DNA of 64,000 bases from Thermosediminibacter oceani DSM 16646 (GCF_000144645.1 NC_014377.1:186001-250000); one strand, 5' to 3'. Positions 7,853-16,764 are shown, counted from the stretch's first letter. Notes: a model not told the origin generated them from the sequence alone. Numbers and translations: made by a program.

Positions 7853-8560
7853 TTGGAAGCTGTAATGGATGGCGTCAAAAGGGCACTGATCCTGCTTTTT
7901 ACTCTAGACAAAGAGGTATACCAGATAACACTTTTTACGTTAAAGGTGACCGGGACCGCAACTCTCATCAGTGTCGTCCTGTCTTTACCGCTGGCCTTTT
8001 TAATCGCTTTAAAGGATTTTCCCGGCAAAAGGTTAATCATAAGCCTTGCTAACCTGGGAATGGGGCTCCCGCCGACGGTGGTGGGGCTCTGGGTCAGTCT
8101 CATGCTGTGGAGGAGCGGCCCTTTCGGCCGGCTTCGCCTTATATACACACCTAAAGCTATGATTATAGCCCAGGCCGTTATTGCGGCTCCGGTGATACTC
8201 GCTCTTTCTACAGCCGCCCTTCAGCAGTTGGATAAAAAATTAAGATGGCAGATCATGGCGCTGGGAGCTACCCCCATCCAGATGCTGTTTTTGATGATAA
8301 GGGAAGCCAGATACTCCCTGCTGGCAGCGGTGATGGCCGGGTTCGGGGCTGCCGTCTCCGAAGTTGGTGCTTCGATGATGGTAGGCGGCAATATAGCCGG
8401 TTACACCAGGGTGCTGACCACAGCTATAGTGCTGGAGACTGGAAAGGGCAATTTCGACGAAGCCCTGGCCCTCAGCTTTATCTTATTGCTGGTATCTTAC
8501 CTGGGGACACTCTGGCTTACCCTTTTGCAGCAGCGGAGGCATAAAGATGTATATAATTGA
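7853..8560 (+). CDS. tupB: Tungstate ABC transporter, permease TupB
   Basis: The 235-residue integral membrane protein has about five to six hydrophobic helices and the ABC permease coupling loop EAA-type segment (ALGATPIQMLFLMIREARY) that docks on TupC. The start is TTG at 7853 behind GAGGGG; an ATG four codons later is possible but less well placed. It lies 18 bases after tupA and overlaps tupC by 14 bases, so the three genes form one translationally coupled operon. The length is normal for TupB. Confidence 0.9.
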   Translation: MEAVMDGVKRALILLFTLDKEVYQITLFTLKVTGTATLISVVLSLPLAFLIALKDFPGKRLIISLANLGMGLPPTVVGLWVSLMLWRSGPFGRLRLIYTPKAMIIAQAVIAAPVILALSTAALQQLDKKLRWQIMALGATPIQMLFLMIREARYSLLAAVMAGFGAAVSEVGASMMVGGNIAGYTRVLTTAIVLETGKGNFDEALALSFILLLVSYLGTLWLTLLQQRRHKDVYN

Positions 8561-9287
8561 GGGTTTCGATATCCAGGTGAGATTAAAAGATAAAGTGCTG
8601 CTGGACGTAAACCGGGTCCGGTTGAAGCGGGGAGAAGTCTTTGCGGTTATCGGCCCCAACGGTGCAGGAAAGAGCACTCTCCTGAGAGTGCTGGCCCTGC
8701 TTCAGTCCCCACATAAAGGAGAAATCTATTTTGCGGGGGAGAAAGTCAAACCCCGGGACGGAATAAGGCTCCGCCGCCGGATGGCAGTCGTTTTTCAGGA
8801 ACCGCTGCTCCTTGATACTACTGTGATTGATAACGTAGCCGTGGGATTGAGGATACGGGGGATGCCGGCTAAAGCAGCGAGGGAAAAGGCCGAATATTGG
8901 CTTGAAAAATTTAAGGTGGGCAAGCTTTCGAACCGTTGGGTCGGGTCCCTTTCCGGGGGTGAGGCTAAACGGGTGAGCCTTGCCAGGGCCTTTGCCCTGG
9001 AGCCCGAGGTGCTTTTCCTGGATGAGCCTTTTGAGAACCTTGACGCCCCTCTTAGAGAAGCGCTGCTGGCCGACTTCTCCGAGGTGCTGAGAACCACCGG
9101 GATCACCACCTTTTTTGTGAGCCACAACCTGAGGGAAGTCGTATTGCTGGCCGACAGGGTTATGGCATTGATGGAGGGGAGAACCGTGCAGGAAGGTGCT
9201 CCGAGGGAATTGATAGATAATCCGGCCAATGAGGAACTCGCCCGTTTCGTAGGCGTCTGGAAAAGAATTATGCCGGGGTTCTTTTAA
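8547..9287 (+). CDS. tupC: Tungstate ABC transporter, ATP-binding protein TupC
   Basis: The 246-residue ATPase has Walker A GPNGAGKST (residues 36-44), Q-loop FQEPLLLD, signature SLSGGEAKR, Walker B VLFLDEPF and the switch His in VSHNLRE. It drives tungstate import by TupB. The start overlaps the 3' end of tupB. Its stop codon lies in the loop of the downstream terminator. There is no C-terminal TOBE/Mop extension of the ModC kind, which supports tungstate over molybdate specificity. Confidence 0.9.
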   Translation: MYIIEGFDIQVRLKDKVLLDVNRVRLKRGEVFAVIGPNGAGKSTLLRVLALLQSPHKGEIYFAGEKVKPRDGIRLRRRMAVVFQEPLLLDTTVIDNVAVGLRIRGMPAKAAREKAEYWLEKFKVGKLSNRWVGSLSGGEAKRVSLARAFALEPEVLFLDEPFENLDAPLREALLADFSEVLRTTGITTFFVSHNLREVVLLADRVMALMEGRTVQEGAPRELIDNPANEELARFVGVWKRIMPGFF

Positions 9288-9300
9288 GACCCCGGCTTTT
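9272..9300 (+). terminator. Intrinsic terminator of tupABC
   Basis: GCCGGGG (9272-9278) pairs with CCCCGGC (9290-9296), extended by an A-U and a G-U pair, followed by TTTTTCTTGTTT. The hairpin overlaps the last codons of tupC. Confidence 0.85.
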
Positions 9301-9394
9301 TCTTGTTTATAATTCCGGCATTTTTTGATAGTATACATATTAGGATGCCTACGGGCAAGAGCGGTATTGAGGGAAAGAGGTGACTCTTGTTTTT

Positions 9395-9964
9395 ATGGGC
9401 GAACTTATGGATTTCTTTTTCAGAAACGGTCCGCTGGGGCTTTTCATAATCGCCTTTACTGAAGCTACTTTTTTTCCAATCCCTCCCGATGTGGTGCTGG
9501 TGTATATGGCCATGGTGCTTCCCTCGAAGGCCTATTATTATGCTTTAATTACCAGTATCGGCTCCACATTGGGCGGAGTCTTCGGTTATTTCCTGGGCGT
9601 TCGTTTCGGCAGGCCTTTACTGATGAGGTTTGTGAAGGACAGCAATTTCGACAGGATGGAGGACATGTTCCAGCGCTACGGCGCATGGGCGGTGGCTATA
9701 GCGGGATTTTCGGTGCTTCCCTATAAGGTTTTCACTATTGCAGCCGGAGTTTTTCGATTAGACCTGATGGCCTTTATCATAGCCTCCCTGCTGAGCAGGA
9801 GTGCCCTCTATTTCCTGGAAGCAGCGCTGGTTGTAATCATGGGTGAGAAAGCGCCCGGGTTAATCGATATGATCCTGGGTCCAGGATCCTTCGTGGTTAT
9901 CGCCGCAACTGTCTTGGTTTACCTAGCCTATAAGAAATGGAGAAATAAAAAACATAAAGTATAA
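9395..9964 (+). CDS. DedA/YqaA-family membrane protein
   Basis: This membrane protein of about 189 residues belongs to the SNARE-associated/DedA superfamily, which handles lipid-carrier flipping and envelope homeostasis. It shows the family's re-entrant-type motif FTEATFFPIPPDVVLVY near the N-terminus, a GSTLGGVFGYFLG glycine-rich stretch, and the FSVLPYKVFTIAAG segment that matches the second half of the DedA core. I prefer ATG 9395 because AGAGGTGA (9376-9383) is well placed for it; GTG 9380 overlaps that ribosome site. It stands alone, with its own spacer on both sides. The exact substrate is unknown. Confidence 0.8.
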   Translation: MGELMDFFFRNGPLGLFIIAFTEATFFPIPPDVVLVYMAMVLPSKAYYYALITSIGSTLGGVFGYFLGVRFGRPLLMRFVKDSNFDRMEDMFQRYGAWAVAIAGFSVLPYKVFTIAAGVFRLDLMAFIIASLLSRSALYFLEAALVVIMGEKAPGLIDMILGPGSFVVIAATVLVYLAYKKWRNKKHKV

Positions 9965-10057
9965 TTTGCCAACTAGGGGATTGTAGTCGGTGAGTAATTG
10001 TTACAGCCAGTTTACAAGAATATTACATAATTATTACATTTATATTTTTACCCTAAG

Positions 10058-10105
10058 TTTACGAGCCTCCCTTCGTATTTATATACTGGAAAAACAATAC
10101 CAGTA
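10058..10105 (+). promoter_or_regulatory. Promoter and short inverted repeat upstream of the SLH gene
   Basis: TTTACG (10058-10063) and TATACT (10082-10087) are 18 bases apart. Overlapping the -10 and the likely start, TACTGG (10084-10089) is inverted as CCAGTA at 10100-10105, which could be an operator or an mRNA 5' hairpin that stabilises an abundant S-layer-type transcript. Confidence 0.4.
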
Positions 10106-10124
10106 AAGGAAGGAGGCGTGTATT

Positions 10125-11456
10125 ATGAAAAAACTAATTGCTGGGCTGCTCATGATAATGCTCGTGGTATCTTTGGCAGCTCCGGTGGCGCAAGCCAAAC
10201 CCAAGCCCTGCTTTAAGGATGTGGACGAGAGGTTTGAGTGGGCCAGGTTTTCTATTGAAAAAATGTATGCAAAGGGGATCATAAAAGGTTTTCCCGGAGG
10301 TTGGTTCAAGCCGCAAGATAAGGTCACCCATCTTCAGGCCATAATAATGGCACTGAGGATAATGGGCTGGGAAGACGAAGTTAAGAAGATCAAGGTTCTG
10401 CCCAAAGATGTCAAAAATATTAAGATCTCCGGGAAAGATGGGTATTACTATGTAGCACTGGCTATAGAGAAAGGCCTTGTAAAGCCGGAAGAACTGAAAA
10501 ACTTCCGTCCCAACGAACCTGCCAAGAGGTACGAGGTTGCAAAGTATATCGTCAGGGCCATAGGTAAGGAAGAAGAGGCAAAGCAACATATGACGGAAAA
10601 GCTCCCCTTCAAGGATGCCAAAGCGATCCCCAAAGATGCAGTAGGATACGTTTACGTCATGACCGAACTAGGGCTTATGAAGGGTTACCCGGGAAATGTA
10701 TTCCAGCCCAATAAACCCGTTACCAGAGCCGAAATGGCGGTAATAATCAACAAGCTCAACGATCTGCTGGATGAAGATGATGACAAAAAAGAGATCCGCA
10801 GCTTAGTAGTTTCCATCGACGTTGAAGCACTGACCATAACCGTAAAAGAAGGGGATAAGACAGCTACTTACAATGTAAAGGAGGATGTTCCGGTTTACAT
10901 CAATTATAAGTACGGCAGCCTCAGCTCGCTCGAGCCCGGCGATGAAGTAAAGCTGATATTCAACGACAAGCGGGAAGTTGTGTTCATCCAGGTGGTGAAC
11001 AAAAAGGTGACTGCCACGGCGAAAGGCATATTAGTAGATGTGGATAAAAGTAAAAACACGGTGTCTTTATTCACCTACAGTGGTGAAGAGACAGGTTATG
11101 TGGGCATACTGAGAGAGAGCGATATAGAGGGGCGGCACCTGGAACTTGAGACCATAGATGATCGGTTCGTGCTGGTCGGAGAAACCGACGGTTTGAAAGA
11201 CTATATTGGCAAAAAGATAGTGGTCTTAGGGGAAATTAATGACGGAGTATCCATATACATGAGAGGCCAGGTCCTCGATGTGGACGAATGGTTTGCGGTA
11301 ACCGAAAAAAATACCATAACCTTTGACGTGACCGGTGGTACCTTGGTAGAAGTCGAAGGAAAACCGGCAAGCCTCTCGGACCTGGAAGAAGGGGTATATG
11401 CTGAAGTTAAAGCTCAGGGCGATACGGCGTTAAGTATAAAAGTAATAAAAGAATAG
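10125..11456 (+). CDS. S-layer homology (SLH) domain protein
   Basis: The 443-residue exported protein has a Sec signal peptide (about residues 1-24, ending AQA) and three SLH units: roughly 28-85 (FKDVDERFEWARFSIEKMY), 95-150 (YYYVALAIEKGLVK) and 155-220 (VYVMTELGLMKGYP). SLH units bind pyruvylated secondary wall polymer and anchor the protein to the wall. The remainder (about 225-443) is beta-rich and contains two or three similar repeats with a YNVKEDVPVYI-like strand. The start has AAGGAGG. A decayed relative follows immediately, so the locus held a tandem pair. The C-terminal function is unknown. Confidence 0.88.
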   Translation: MKKLIAGLLMIMLVVSLAAPVAQAKPKPCFKDVDERFEWARFSIEKMYAKGIIKGFPGGWFKPQDKVTHLQAIIMALRIMGWEDEVKKIKVLPKDVKNIKISGKDGYYYVALAIEKGLVKPEELKNFRPNEPAKRYEVAKYIVRAIGKEEEAKQHMTEKLPFKDAKAIPKDAVGYVYVMTELGLMKGYPGNVFQPNKPVTRAEMAVIINKLNDLLDEDDDKKEIRSLVVSIDVEALTITVKEGDKTATYNVKEDVPVYINYKYGSLSSLEPGDEVKLIFNDKREVVFIQVVNKKVTATAKGILVDVDKSKNTVSLFTYSGEETGYVGILRESDIEGRHLELETIDDRFVLVGETDGLKDYIGKKIVVLGEINDGVSIYMRGQVLDVDEWFAVTEKNTITFDVTGGTLVEVEGKPASLSDLEEGVYAEVKAQGDTALSIKVIKE

Positions 11457-11495
11457 TATTCAGAAAAAGGAGATAAAAAGGGGTAAACAGGGGAA

Positions 11496-11525
11496 AGGGC
11501 GATCTATCGCCCTCTTTTTTTTTAA
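11496..11525 (+). terminator. Intrinsic terminator after the SLH gene
   Basis: AGGGCGAT (11496-11503) pairs with ATCGCCCT (11506-11513), followed by CTTTTTTTTT. Confidence 0.85.
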
Positions 11526-11589
11526 AAGCAGGAATCATTATATTTTTGTAGAATATAGAATATATAGAACAGGAAAAAAATGAAAGGAG

Positions 11590-12295
11590 CTGGAACCTGT
11601 GGGACCGGCTTTCCGAGCAAAAAACGCTCTGAACATTACCAGAGCCTTTGCCGCTCCGACGAAATTCACTGTATCCCAACGAAAATACGACTGGGTGTGG
11701 CCTTACATAGAGAAGATGGCGCTGATGGGGGTAATCGCGGGGAAAGGCAAGAATACCTTCGGCACCCGATGACCCGGTAAACGCGTCGAGTTTTCATTTA
11801 TGATCACCGACTTCCCGAAGCCCCGTCGATAACGGTGTGGGCACATGGTAATATAGCCGTGGCAATAGATAAGCATCATATCCGGGGATGATTACATCGG
11901 TTTAAGGTCCGAAGACTTTAGCCTAAAAATAATAGGCTGCTATCTTCGCTATAAAAGGCCGCCAAGGTGCTTAACCAAAAACCTATAACGTGGGAAGCGA
12001 TGTCCGGATATACAGGAAAGATCGGCTGGACACAATGGCCAAGAACGCGGTGTTTTCCAAACTGATGGGCGGTGATATGGTGACGCTGGTCATCACAGGA
12101 AGCGGGATTACCAAAATTGAATCCGAGGGCTCCGAACAGAAAGTCACTTGACTGTAAAGCATAAAGGAAATTCATTACAACGAACGATACGACGATTGTG
12201 AATGTGAAAGGTAGTGAAAAGGTAAGTACGAGCGGGATAATCGGTTTACAAAAAAGAGGGCGATGAGATCACCGCGGTCTTTTCTTTGCGGATGT
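11590..12295 (+). pseudogene. Decayed second copy of the SLH protein gene
   Basis: No long frame is open here, but fragments in shifting frames match the gene before it. At 11680-11772 the plus strand reads KYDWVWPYIEKMALMGVIAG, which matches the start of an SLH unit (EWARFSIEKMYAKGIIKG). At 11985-12150 it reads TYNVGSDVRIYRK and later GGDMVTLVITGSGITKIE, matching TYNVKEDVPVYI and PGDEVKLIFNDKREVVFIQ. At 12180-12290 TIVNVKGSEKVS then, after a shift, DEITAVFSL match the C-terminus. Several stops and shifts and large deletions make it non-functional. It is a relic of a tandem duplication. Confidence 0.7.
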
Positions 12296-12350
12296 AGTGA
12301 TGGACCTGGTGGTTTTCTCTTGACCCGGGTCGCCGTAAAGGAGGGACTTT

Positions 12351-12719
12351 ATGGGCTATAAAAGAAAGATCCTCGTAGTGGACGATCAGGAATGGGTTAG
12401 GAAGATGCTGTTGGAAGCCCTAGCAGTCTTGGGATACGAAGCTTTCGGTGCGTCCTCCGGCCCCGAAGCATTACAGCTGGCGGTGGAAAAGGAACCGGAT
12501 CTGGCGGTTATAGACGTGTCGATCCCGGGCATGGATGGGCTTACCCTGCTTTCAAAATTCAGAGAGAAAGATTTAAAAATACCCGGAATACTGATTTCGG
12601 GTAACGGTGAAAAAAATTGTATCGAGAAAGCCTTGAAAGAAGGTGCTTTTGCTTACCTGGTAAAACCATTCGACATAGGAGACCTCGAAGGTTTAATAAA
12701 GCAGGCTCTGACATCTTAA
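12351..12719 (+). CDS. Single-domain response regulator (CheY-like receiver)
   Basis: The 122-residue protein is a bare receiver domain. It has the acidic pair Asp11-Asp12, phospho-acceptor Asp55 in AVIDVSIPG, the Ser of LISG and the Lys of YLVKPF. It has no output domain, so it acts through protein contacts, for example in a phosphorelay or in motility or sporulation control. The start has AAAGGAGG. The histidine kinase gene begins 25 bases after its stop, so the two are probably a cognate pair. A Spo0F-like role is possible but not shown. Confidence 0.88.
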   Translation: MGYKRKILVVDDQEWVRKMLLEALAVLGYEAFGASSGPEALQLAVEKEPDLAVIDVSIPGMDGLTLLSKFREKDLKIPGILISGNGEKNCIEKALKEGAFAYLVKPFDIGDLEGLIKQALTS

Positions 12720-12744
12720 GAATTGCACCGAGAGGAGAATCAGC

Positions 12745-13710
12745 ATGTATTACGGTCAGAGTGAGCCAAATTCTGAACTGATAAGGGGTCAAAAGATATA
12801 CGAGGATCTTTTCACCAACAAAGACTACAGTATTCCGGGGTATCCGGAACTCTTCATGAAGGAGGGGAATCACAGGATCGTGATAAAAATCCAAAACGAG
12901 GAGGACGAGGAGAATCACCACTCTTTCAATATTAATACCACCCTGGTTAAAAACGCGGACGGAACGGTCAGTGTTGTCATAACCTGTGAAGATGAAGACA
13001 ATAGCGAGGGCGTCAGGGAAGATCTAAAAAGGAGACTGTCCTACCTGGAGAACCTTTCGGTAATAGGAGAGCTTGCCGCCAGTGCCGTCCACGAGATAAA
13101 AAACCCGCTGTTTTCCATAAGGGGTTTCCTACAGATAATCGACAACAGCTTTTCGGATGACGACAAGCGCAAGGAATATATAAGGATAATGATTTCTGAA
13201 ATTGATAGGCTGGAAGGGCTGGTCAGGGATTTCCTGATGCTTGCCAAAACCCGGGCCAGGTCCAAAGGAAGTGTAATTGTGTGCGAACTTATTAGGGACA
13301 TTGCCGAACTTTATAAAAACAGGATGGAAATGCAGAACATCAAATTCAGCCTCATGGCGGAAGACGAGTCGGTTTGCATACCCGGTAATCGAGAACAGCT
13401 GGAGCAGGTGTTTATAAATCTGATACAGAACGCTCTAGAAGCCATGGAAAACGGCGGCAATATTGAGGTCGTAGTCTACAGGAAAAACGAAAAACTGGTC
13501 ATTGAAGTAAGGGATGAAGGAAAGGGAATAAGCCCCGAAATAGAGAAAAAGATATTCACTCCCTTTTTCACGAACAAGAAAAACGGGACGGGACTCGGTC
13601 TTTTCCTGTCCAAGAAGATCGTTGAAGAACACATGGGAAGGATTTACTTCAGGTCAACCGAAGGAAAAGGCACGGTATTTTTCCTGGAGTTTCCGCTGGT
13701 AAAAACCTAA
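12745..13710 (+). CDS. Soluble sensor histidine kinase
   Basis: The 321-residue kinase has no membrane helix. About 95 N-terminal residues form an acidic, PAS-sized sensor region of unknown ligand. They are followed by the dimerisation/phospho-acceptor helix with His116 in SAVHEIKNPLFSIRGFL, and an HATPase_c domain with the N-box NLIQNALEAM, DEGKGIS and GTGLGLF motifs. The kinase region resembles sporulation kinases (KinA/ResE-like HisKA). The paired receiver gene lies just upstream. It is likely a cytosolic input into a phosphorelay; the signal is unknown. Confidence 0.86.
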   Translation: MYYGQSEPNSELIRGQKIYEDLFTNKDYSIPGYPELFMKEGNHRIVIKIQNEEDEENHHSFNINTTLVKNADGTVSVVITCEDEDNSEGVREDLKRRLSYLENLSVIGELAASAVHEIKNPLFSIRGFLQIIDNSFSDDDKRKEYIRIMISEIDRLEGLVRDFLMLAKTRARSKGSVIVCELIRDIAELYKNRMEMQNIKFSLMAEDESVCIPGNREQLEQVFINLIQNALEAMENGGNIEVVVYRKNEKLVIEVRDEGKGISPEIEKKIFTPFFTNKKNGTGLGLFLSKKIVEEHMGRIYFRSTEGKGTVFFLEFPLVKT

Positions 13711-13723
13711 AGATTAATCCCTG

Positions 13724-13753
13724 TTGATGCCTCGATACTGCTTGTGCTATAAT
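13724..13753 (+). promoter_or_regulatory. Promoter of rho
   Basis: TTGATG (13724-13729) and TATAAT (13748-13753) are separated by 18 bases. The transcript would have a leader of about 160 bases before the rho start. Confidence 0.6.
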
Positions 13754-13832
13754 ATATTAAGTTAAACTTCTAAAATTTACCGCCCGGGTGAATAATTTTG
13801 CACTGCCTGTATATAATTGATGTATAGGAACT

Positions 13833-13881
13833 CATCGGAAATTATACCTTTTTTTCGGTTATTTTATCTAATTCCCCGATG
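13833..13881 (+). promoter_or_regulatory. Hairpin in the rho leader
   Basis: CATCGG followed by AAATTA (13833-13844) can pair with TAATT and CCGATG (13869-13881), leaving a small bulge and a T-rich loop. A U-rich tract follows before the rho ribosome site. It could be a site of autoregulation, since rho controls its own leader in other bacteria, but no known motif is recognised. Confidence 0.3.
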
Positions 13882-13918
13882 TGCGGTGAATTTTTTTATT
13901 TTATGAGGAGGCGATAAG

Positions 13919-15184
13919 TTGCTAGCATCGGAACTGGAAAAAAAGACTATTGCCCAGCTTCACGAGATAGCTAGGGAAAAAAAGATCCCGGGCTATTATA
14001 AGTACAGGAAGAAGGAACTCATTATTAAAATAATGGAAGCCATGGCCGCCGAGTCGGGAGACAGTATAGCCGAAGGGGTTCTTGAGGTGCTGCCCGATGG
14101 CTACGGCTTTTTGAGGATAGAAAACTACCTGCCCTCCGATGAGGATATATACATCTCGCCCTCTCAGATCCGCCGCTTTCATCTGCGCACGGGGGACCTG
14201 ATTTCGGGAAGGATAAGGCAGCCGAAAGAAGGAGAGAAGTACAGAGCCCTCCTGCAGGTCCACGCGGTAAACGGTCTCGATCCGGAACACGCCGTCAAGA
14301 GGTTTCACTTCGACTCACTGACGCCCATTTTCCCCCAGCCGAAACTCACTTTAGAGCACGATCCCGAGGAGCTTTCCACAAGGATAATCGACATCATTTC
14401 GCCTATCGGTAAAGGACAAAGAGCCCTCATAGTTTCCCCGCCCAAAGCCGGAAAGACGATGATGCTAAAAAAAATCGCCAACGCGCTAAGCAAAAACCAC
14501 CCCGACCTGGAACTTATAGTGCTTCTCATAGACGAGCGTCCGGAGGAAGTAACCGATATGAGGCGTTCGGTGGATGGTGAGGTGGTGAGCTCCACTTTCG
14601 ACGAACCGCCGGAAAATCACCTGCGCGTCGCCGATATGGTGCTTGAGCGCGCCCAGCGACTGGTGGAGAGCAAGAAAGACGTGGTGATATTGTTAGACAG
14701 CATCACGCGCCTTGCGAGGGCCAACAACCTGGTGGTGCCGCCGACCGGCAGGACGCTGTCCGGAGGTTTGGACCCCAGCGCGCTTCACAAGCCCAAGAGG
14801 TTCTTCGGCGCAGCGCGAAACATAGAAGAAGGCGGCAGCCTTACCATAATTGCCACCGCCCTCGTGGAAACGGGCAGCCGTATGGACGACGTGATTTACG
14901 AGGAGTTTAAAGGCACCGGTAACATGGAAATTCACCTTGACAGAAAACTGGCGGAGCGCCGGATTTACCCGGCCATAGACATAAAAAAATCGGGCACCCG
15001 CCGGGAGGAACTGCTGCTCTCAAAGGAAGAACTGGAGGCCGTGTGGGTGCTCAGAAAGGCCCTTGCTCCGCTGGATACCGTCGAGGCGGCCAGCACACTC
15101 ATCAGCAGGTTGAAAAGGACAAAAACTAACCGGGAATTTCTTGAAAACCTGGCTGCCACATTAAACGAGTTACAGCTAACTTAG
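13919..15184 (+). CDS. rho: Transcription termination factor Rho
   Basis: The 421-residue protein is a full-length, compact Rho. It has the N-terminal Rho_N helices (about residues 3-45), a cold-shock-like primary RNA site (about 50-125), and a RecA-type ATPase with Walker [11 protein letters not shown], Walker [14 protein letters not shown] and the [24 protein letters not shown] region with R- and Q-loops (named here only in part). It forms the hexameric RNA translocase that ends transcription. The start is TTG at 13919 with AGGAGG eight bases upstream. Its stop is six bases from the convergent MazG-like gene, with no terminator between them. Confidence 0.95.
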   Translation: MLASELEKKTIAQLHEIAREKKIPGYYKYRKKELIIKIMEAMAAESGDSIAEGVLEVLPDGYGFLRIENYLPSDEDIYISPSQIRRFHLRTGDLISGRIRQPKEGEKYRALLQVHAVNGLDPEHAVKRFHFDSLTPIFPQPKLTLEHDPEELSTRIIDIISPIGKGQRALIVSPPKAGKTMMLKKIANALSKNHPDLELIVLLIDERPEEVTDMRRSVDGEVVSSTFDEPPENHLRVADMVLERAQRLVESKKDVVILLDSITRLARANNLVVPPTGRTLSGGLDPSALHKPKRFFGAARNIEEGGSLTIIATALVETGSRMDDVIYEEFKGTGNMEIHLDRKLAERRIYPAIDIKKSGTRREELLLSKEELEAVWVLRKALAPLDTVEAASTLISRLKRTKTNREFLENLAATLNELQLT

Positions 15185-15189
15185 GGTAT

Positions 15190-15516
15190 TCACTTCAAAT
15201 AACCCTTTGCCTTCAGTTTTTCTATGTGCTGTCTTATCTTTTCATCCAGGTCTATCTGGTAATTCTCCTCAAGTACGAACATCATGGAAACCGCCACCTG
15301 AGCCACATCAAGGAGCTCTCTGGCCATCATGTCCACGACTTCCTTCTCGTCCATCTTTATGTTCTCACCGCTGCTTGCGCGGAATTTTCCAATGGCCTGG
15401 GCCAGCTCGCCGGCCTCCTCCATAAGCTTTAAGGCTGTCGATTCCAGCGTAGGGGTCAGCCCGTTGAGTCTGGGCAGGCTTATTACTTTAAAGTTGCTCT
15501 GTTTTTCGCAGGTCAT
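15190..15516 (-). CDS. MazG-like nucleotide pyrophosphohydrolase
   Basis: The 108-residue all-alpha protein has the MazG metal-binding pattern: EEAGELAQAIGKF around residues 33-45 (the EExxE motif) and ELLDVAQVAVSM around 66-77 (ExxD). Such enzymes hydrolyse NTPs or dNTPs to the monophosphate and pyrophosphate, cleaning altered nucleotides. It is the short single-domain form. Its start overlaps the end of the upstream membrane gene by four bases, so it is translated from the same transcript as the two nucleoside-recognition-domain proteins, a common pairing in Clostridia. Confidence 0.75.
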   Translation of the reverse strand: MTCEKQSNFKVISLPRLNGLTPTLESTALKLMEEAGELAQAIGKFRASSGENIKMDEKEVVDMMARELLDVAQVAVSMMFVLEENYQIDLDEKIRQHIEKLKAKGYLK

Positions 15517-15968
15517 AAGTTCACCTCTTCTTCAAGTTCTTGCCTCATCAGTTTTGAAGCCAGGAAGGTAAATAGTGCGGCGACCAGGAGGCGCGTTGTA
15601 AGAAGCAGGGCACCGTTTACACCGAGAGCTACAAAAATTGCTGTATCTTCAAAAACCGCATGGGCCGCCACGAGAAAGTAAGTAATCAGGTAAAGGTCTC
15701 TCCTGGGGAGCTGGTATTCTTTAGCCGACCGGAATATTACTCCCGCCCCGTAGGACAAACCTATTATAATTCCAATTATCAGAGGAAAGCCCGATTCCTT
15801 TCGCATACCAAACACCCGGACCAAAGGCGAAAAGAAATTGGCGATGCGGTCCAGCGCACCCAGGTCCTTTAGAAATTCCATGGCCACCATGATCGGTATA
15901 ACTATGACGGCGATCTGTTTTATCGAGAGCAGAGAGCCCACTGTTGCTTCTTTAAGCACTTCGAACAA
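15513..15968 (-). CDS. Nucleoside-recognition-domain membrane protein, SpmB-like half
   Basis: The 151-residue membrane protein has four to five hydrophobic helices and a Gate/nucleoside-recognition domain pattern (IVIPIMVAMEFLKDLG, IIGIIIGLSYGAGVI, DLYLITYFLVAAHAVFEDTAI, cited as segments). The start is TTG at 15968 behind AGGGTGACC. With the 145-residue gene upstream it makes the two halves of a transporter-like Gate protein, comparable to SpmA/SpmB or YjiH, which are linked to spore maturation and nucleoside or ion movement. The substrate is unknown. It is 14 bases downstream of its partner. Confidence 0.72.
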   Translation of the reverse strand: MFEVLKEATVGSLLSIKQIAVIVIPIMVAMEFLKDLGALDRIANFFSPLVRVFGMRKESGFPLIIGIIIGLSYGAGVIFRSAKEYQLPRRDLYLITYFLVAAHAVFEDTAIFVALGVNGALLLTTRLLVAALFTFLASKLMRQELEEEVNL

Positions 15969-15982
15969 AAAAGGTCACCCTT

Positions 15983-16420
15983 TCAGAATATAAAGTTATA
16001 AGCTATTCCCGATAAGACCGCAAGACCTACCCTTACAGCAATTACGTTTACGGCCGAAAGGCCTATATTTTTTGCCAGAGCCGTTTCCACGGGTAGACTG
16101 TGACAAAAGGAAAGCATAATGGCAAGTACAGTGATTTCCTTTAGTGAAAGAGAAAGGGATAACATGGCGCCGATGGCCGCATACAGGTTGACCAAATTGC
16201 CTATAACCAGGACCAAAGCAGCTTCCCCGGGAAGGCCGAATATCCCCATGAGCGGGGCGAACAGTCGGGTAACGACTCCCAGAATAGGCGTATGTTTTAA
16301 AAAGGTCACGATAAAATATACCGGAATTAAAATTCTGGCAAGCTGCCAGGTCACTTCAATACCGGACTGCAAGCCGCGCCTCAGCGTATCGAGAGAAATG
16401 GAGCTCGATGGAGAACCCAA
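15983..16420 (-). CDS. Nucleoside-recognition-domain membrane protein, SpmA-like half
   Basis: The 145-residue membrane protein has a Gate domain: VTWQLARILIPVYFIVTFL, LVLVIGNLVNLYAAIGAM and the conserved SFCHSLPVETAL segment. I chose TTG 16420 because AGGAGG lies seven bases before it; a longer frame back to 16522 has no ribosome site and an uncharacteristic N-terminus. It is the first gene of a three-gene minus-strand operon ending in the MazG-like protein. The conserved His/Pro-Val-Glu loop is shared by the family; the transported species is not established. Confidence 0.72.
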   Translation of the reverse strand: MGSPSSSISLDTLRRGLQSGIEVTWQLARILIPVYFIVTFLKHTPILGVVTRLFAPLMGIFGLPGEAALVLVIGNLVNLYAAIGAMLSLSLSLKEITVLAIMLSFCHSLPVETALAKNIGLSAVNVIAVRVGLAVLSGIAYNFIF

Positions 16421-16764
16421 AATGATACCTCCTATCTCTTTGATTTTATAAAGATTATAACATACAAACGGAAGAAAACTCCATACTAAACGTTTCGCCG
16501 GTAACCCCGGATTTTGAACCACACGGACCCCATTTTCAACCGGTGAGAGAAAAGAATGGTACGAAAGGCCGCATTAAGATGTATAATAATATTTGAAAAA
16601 TAAAAAATATAATTCCTCCCCGAAAAACATAAATATTAATTAAGGGATACCGACGTAAAAATCCTACATCCCTCCAGCGAACACTTTACAGTAAGGGGAG
16701 GTGATGGCGGGATCAAATTCGTTATTTTTACTTAATTTAATTTAAACAAACGGGAGGCGGACTC
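16421..16764. other. Divergent intergenic region upstream of cstA
   Basis: This 344-base spacer separates the minus-strand Gate operon from cstA. It is AT-rich with a TATAAT at about 16580. CCTCC near 16674 can pair with GGAGG near 16699 (AGGGGAGGTGAT) across an 18-base loop, a possible leader hairpin. It would be the place for a LytTR-type regulator to act; I see no convincing pair of direct repeats, so no operator is called. Confidence 0.35.

Noticed and set aside
16523-16764. LytTR-type direct-repeat operator upstream of cstA
   Set aside because: Several loose matches to the consensus exist, but no pair with proper spacing is convincing.
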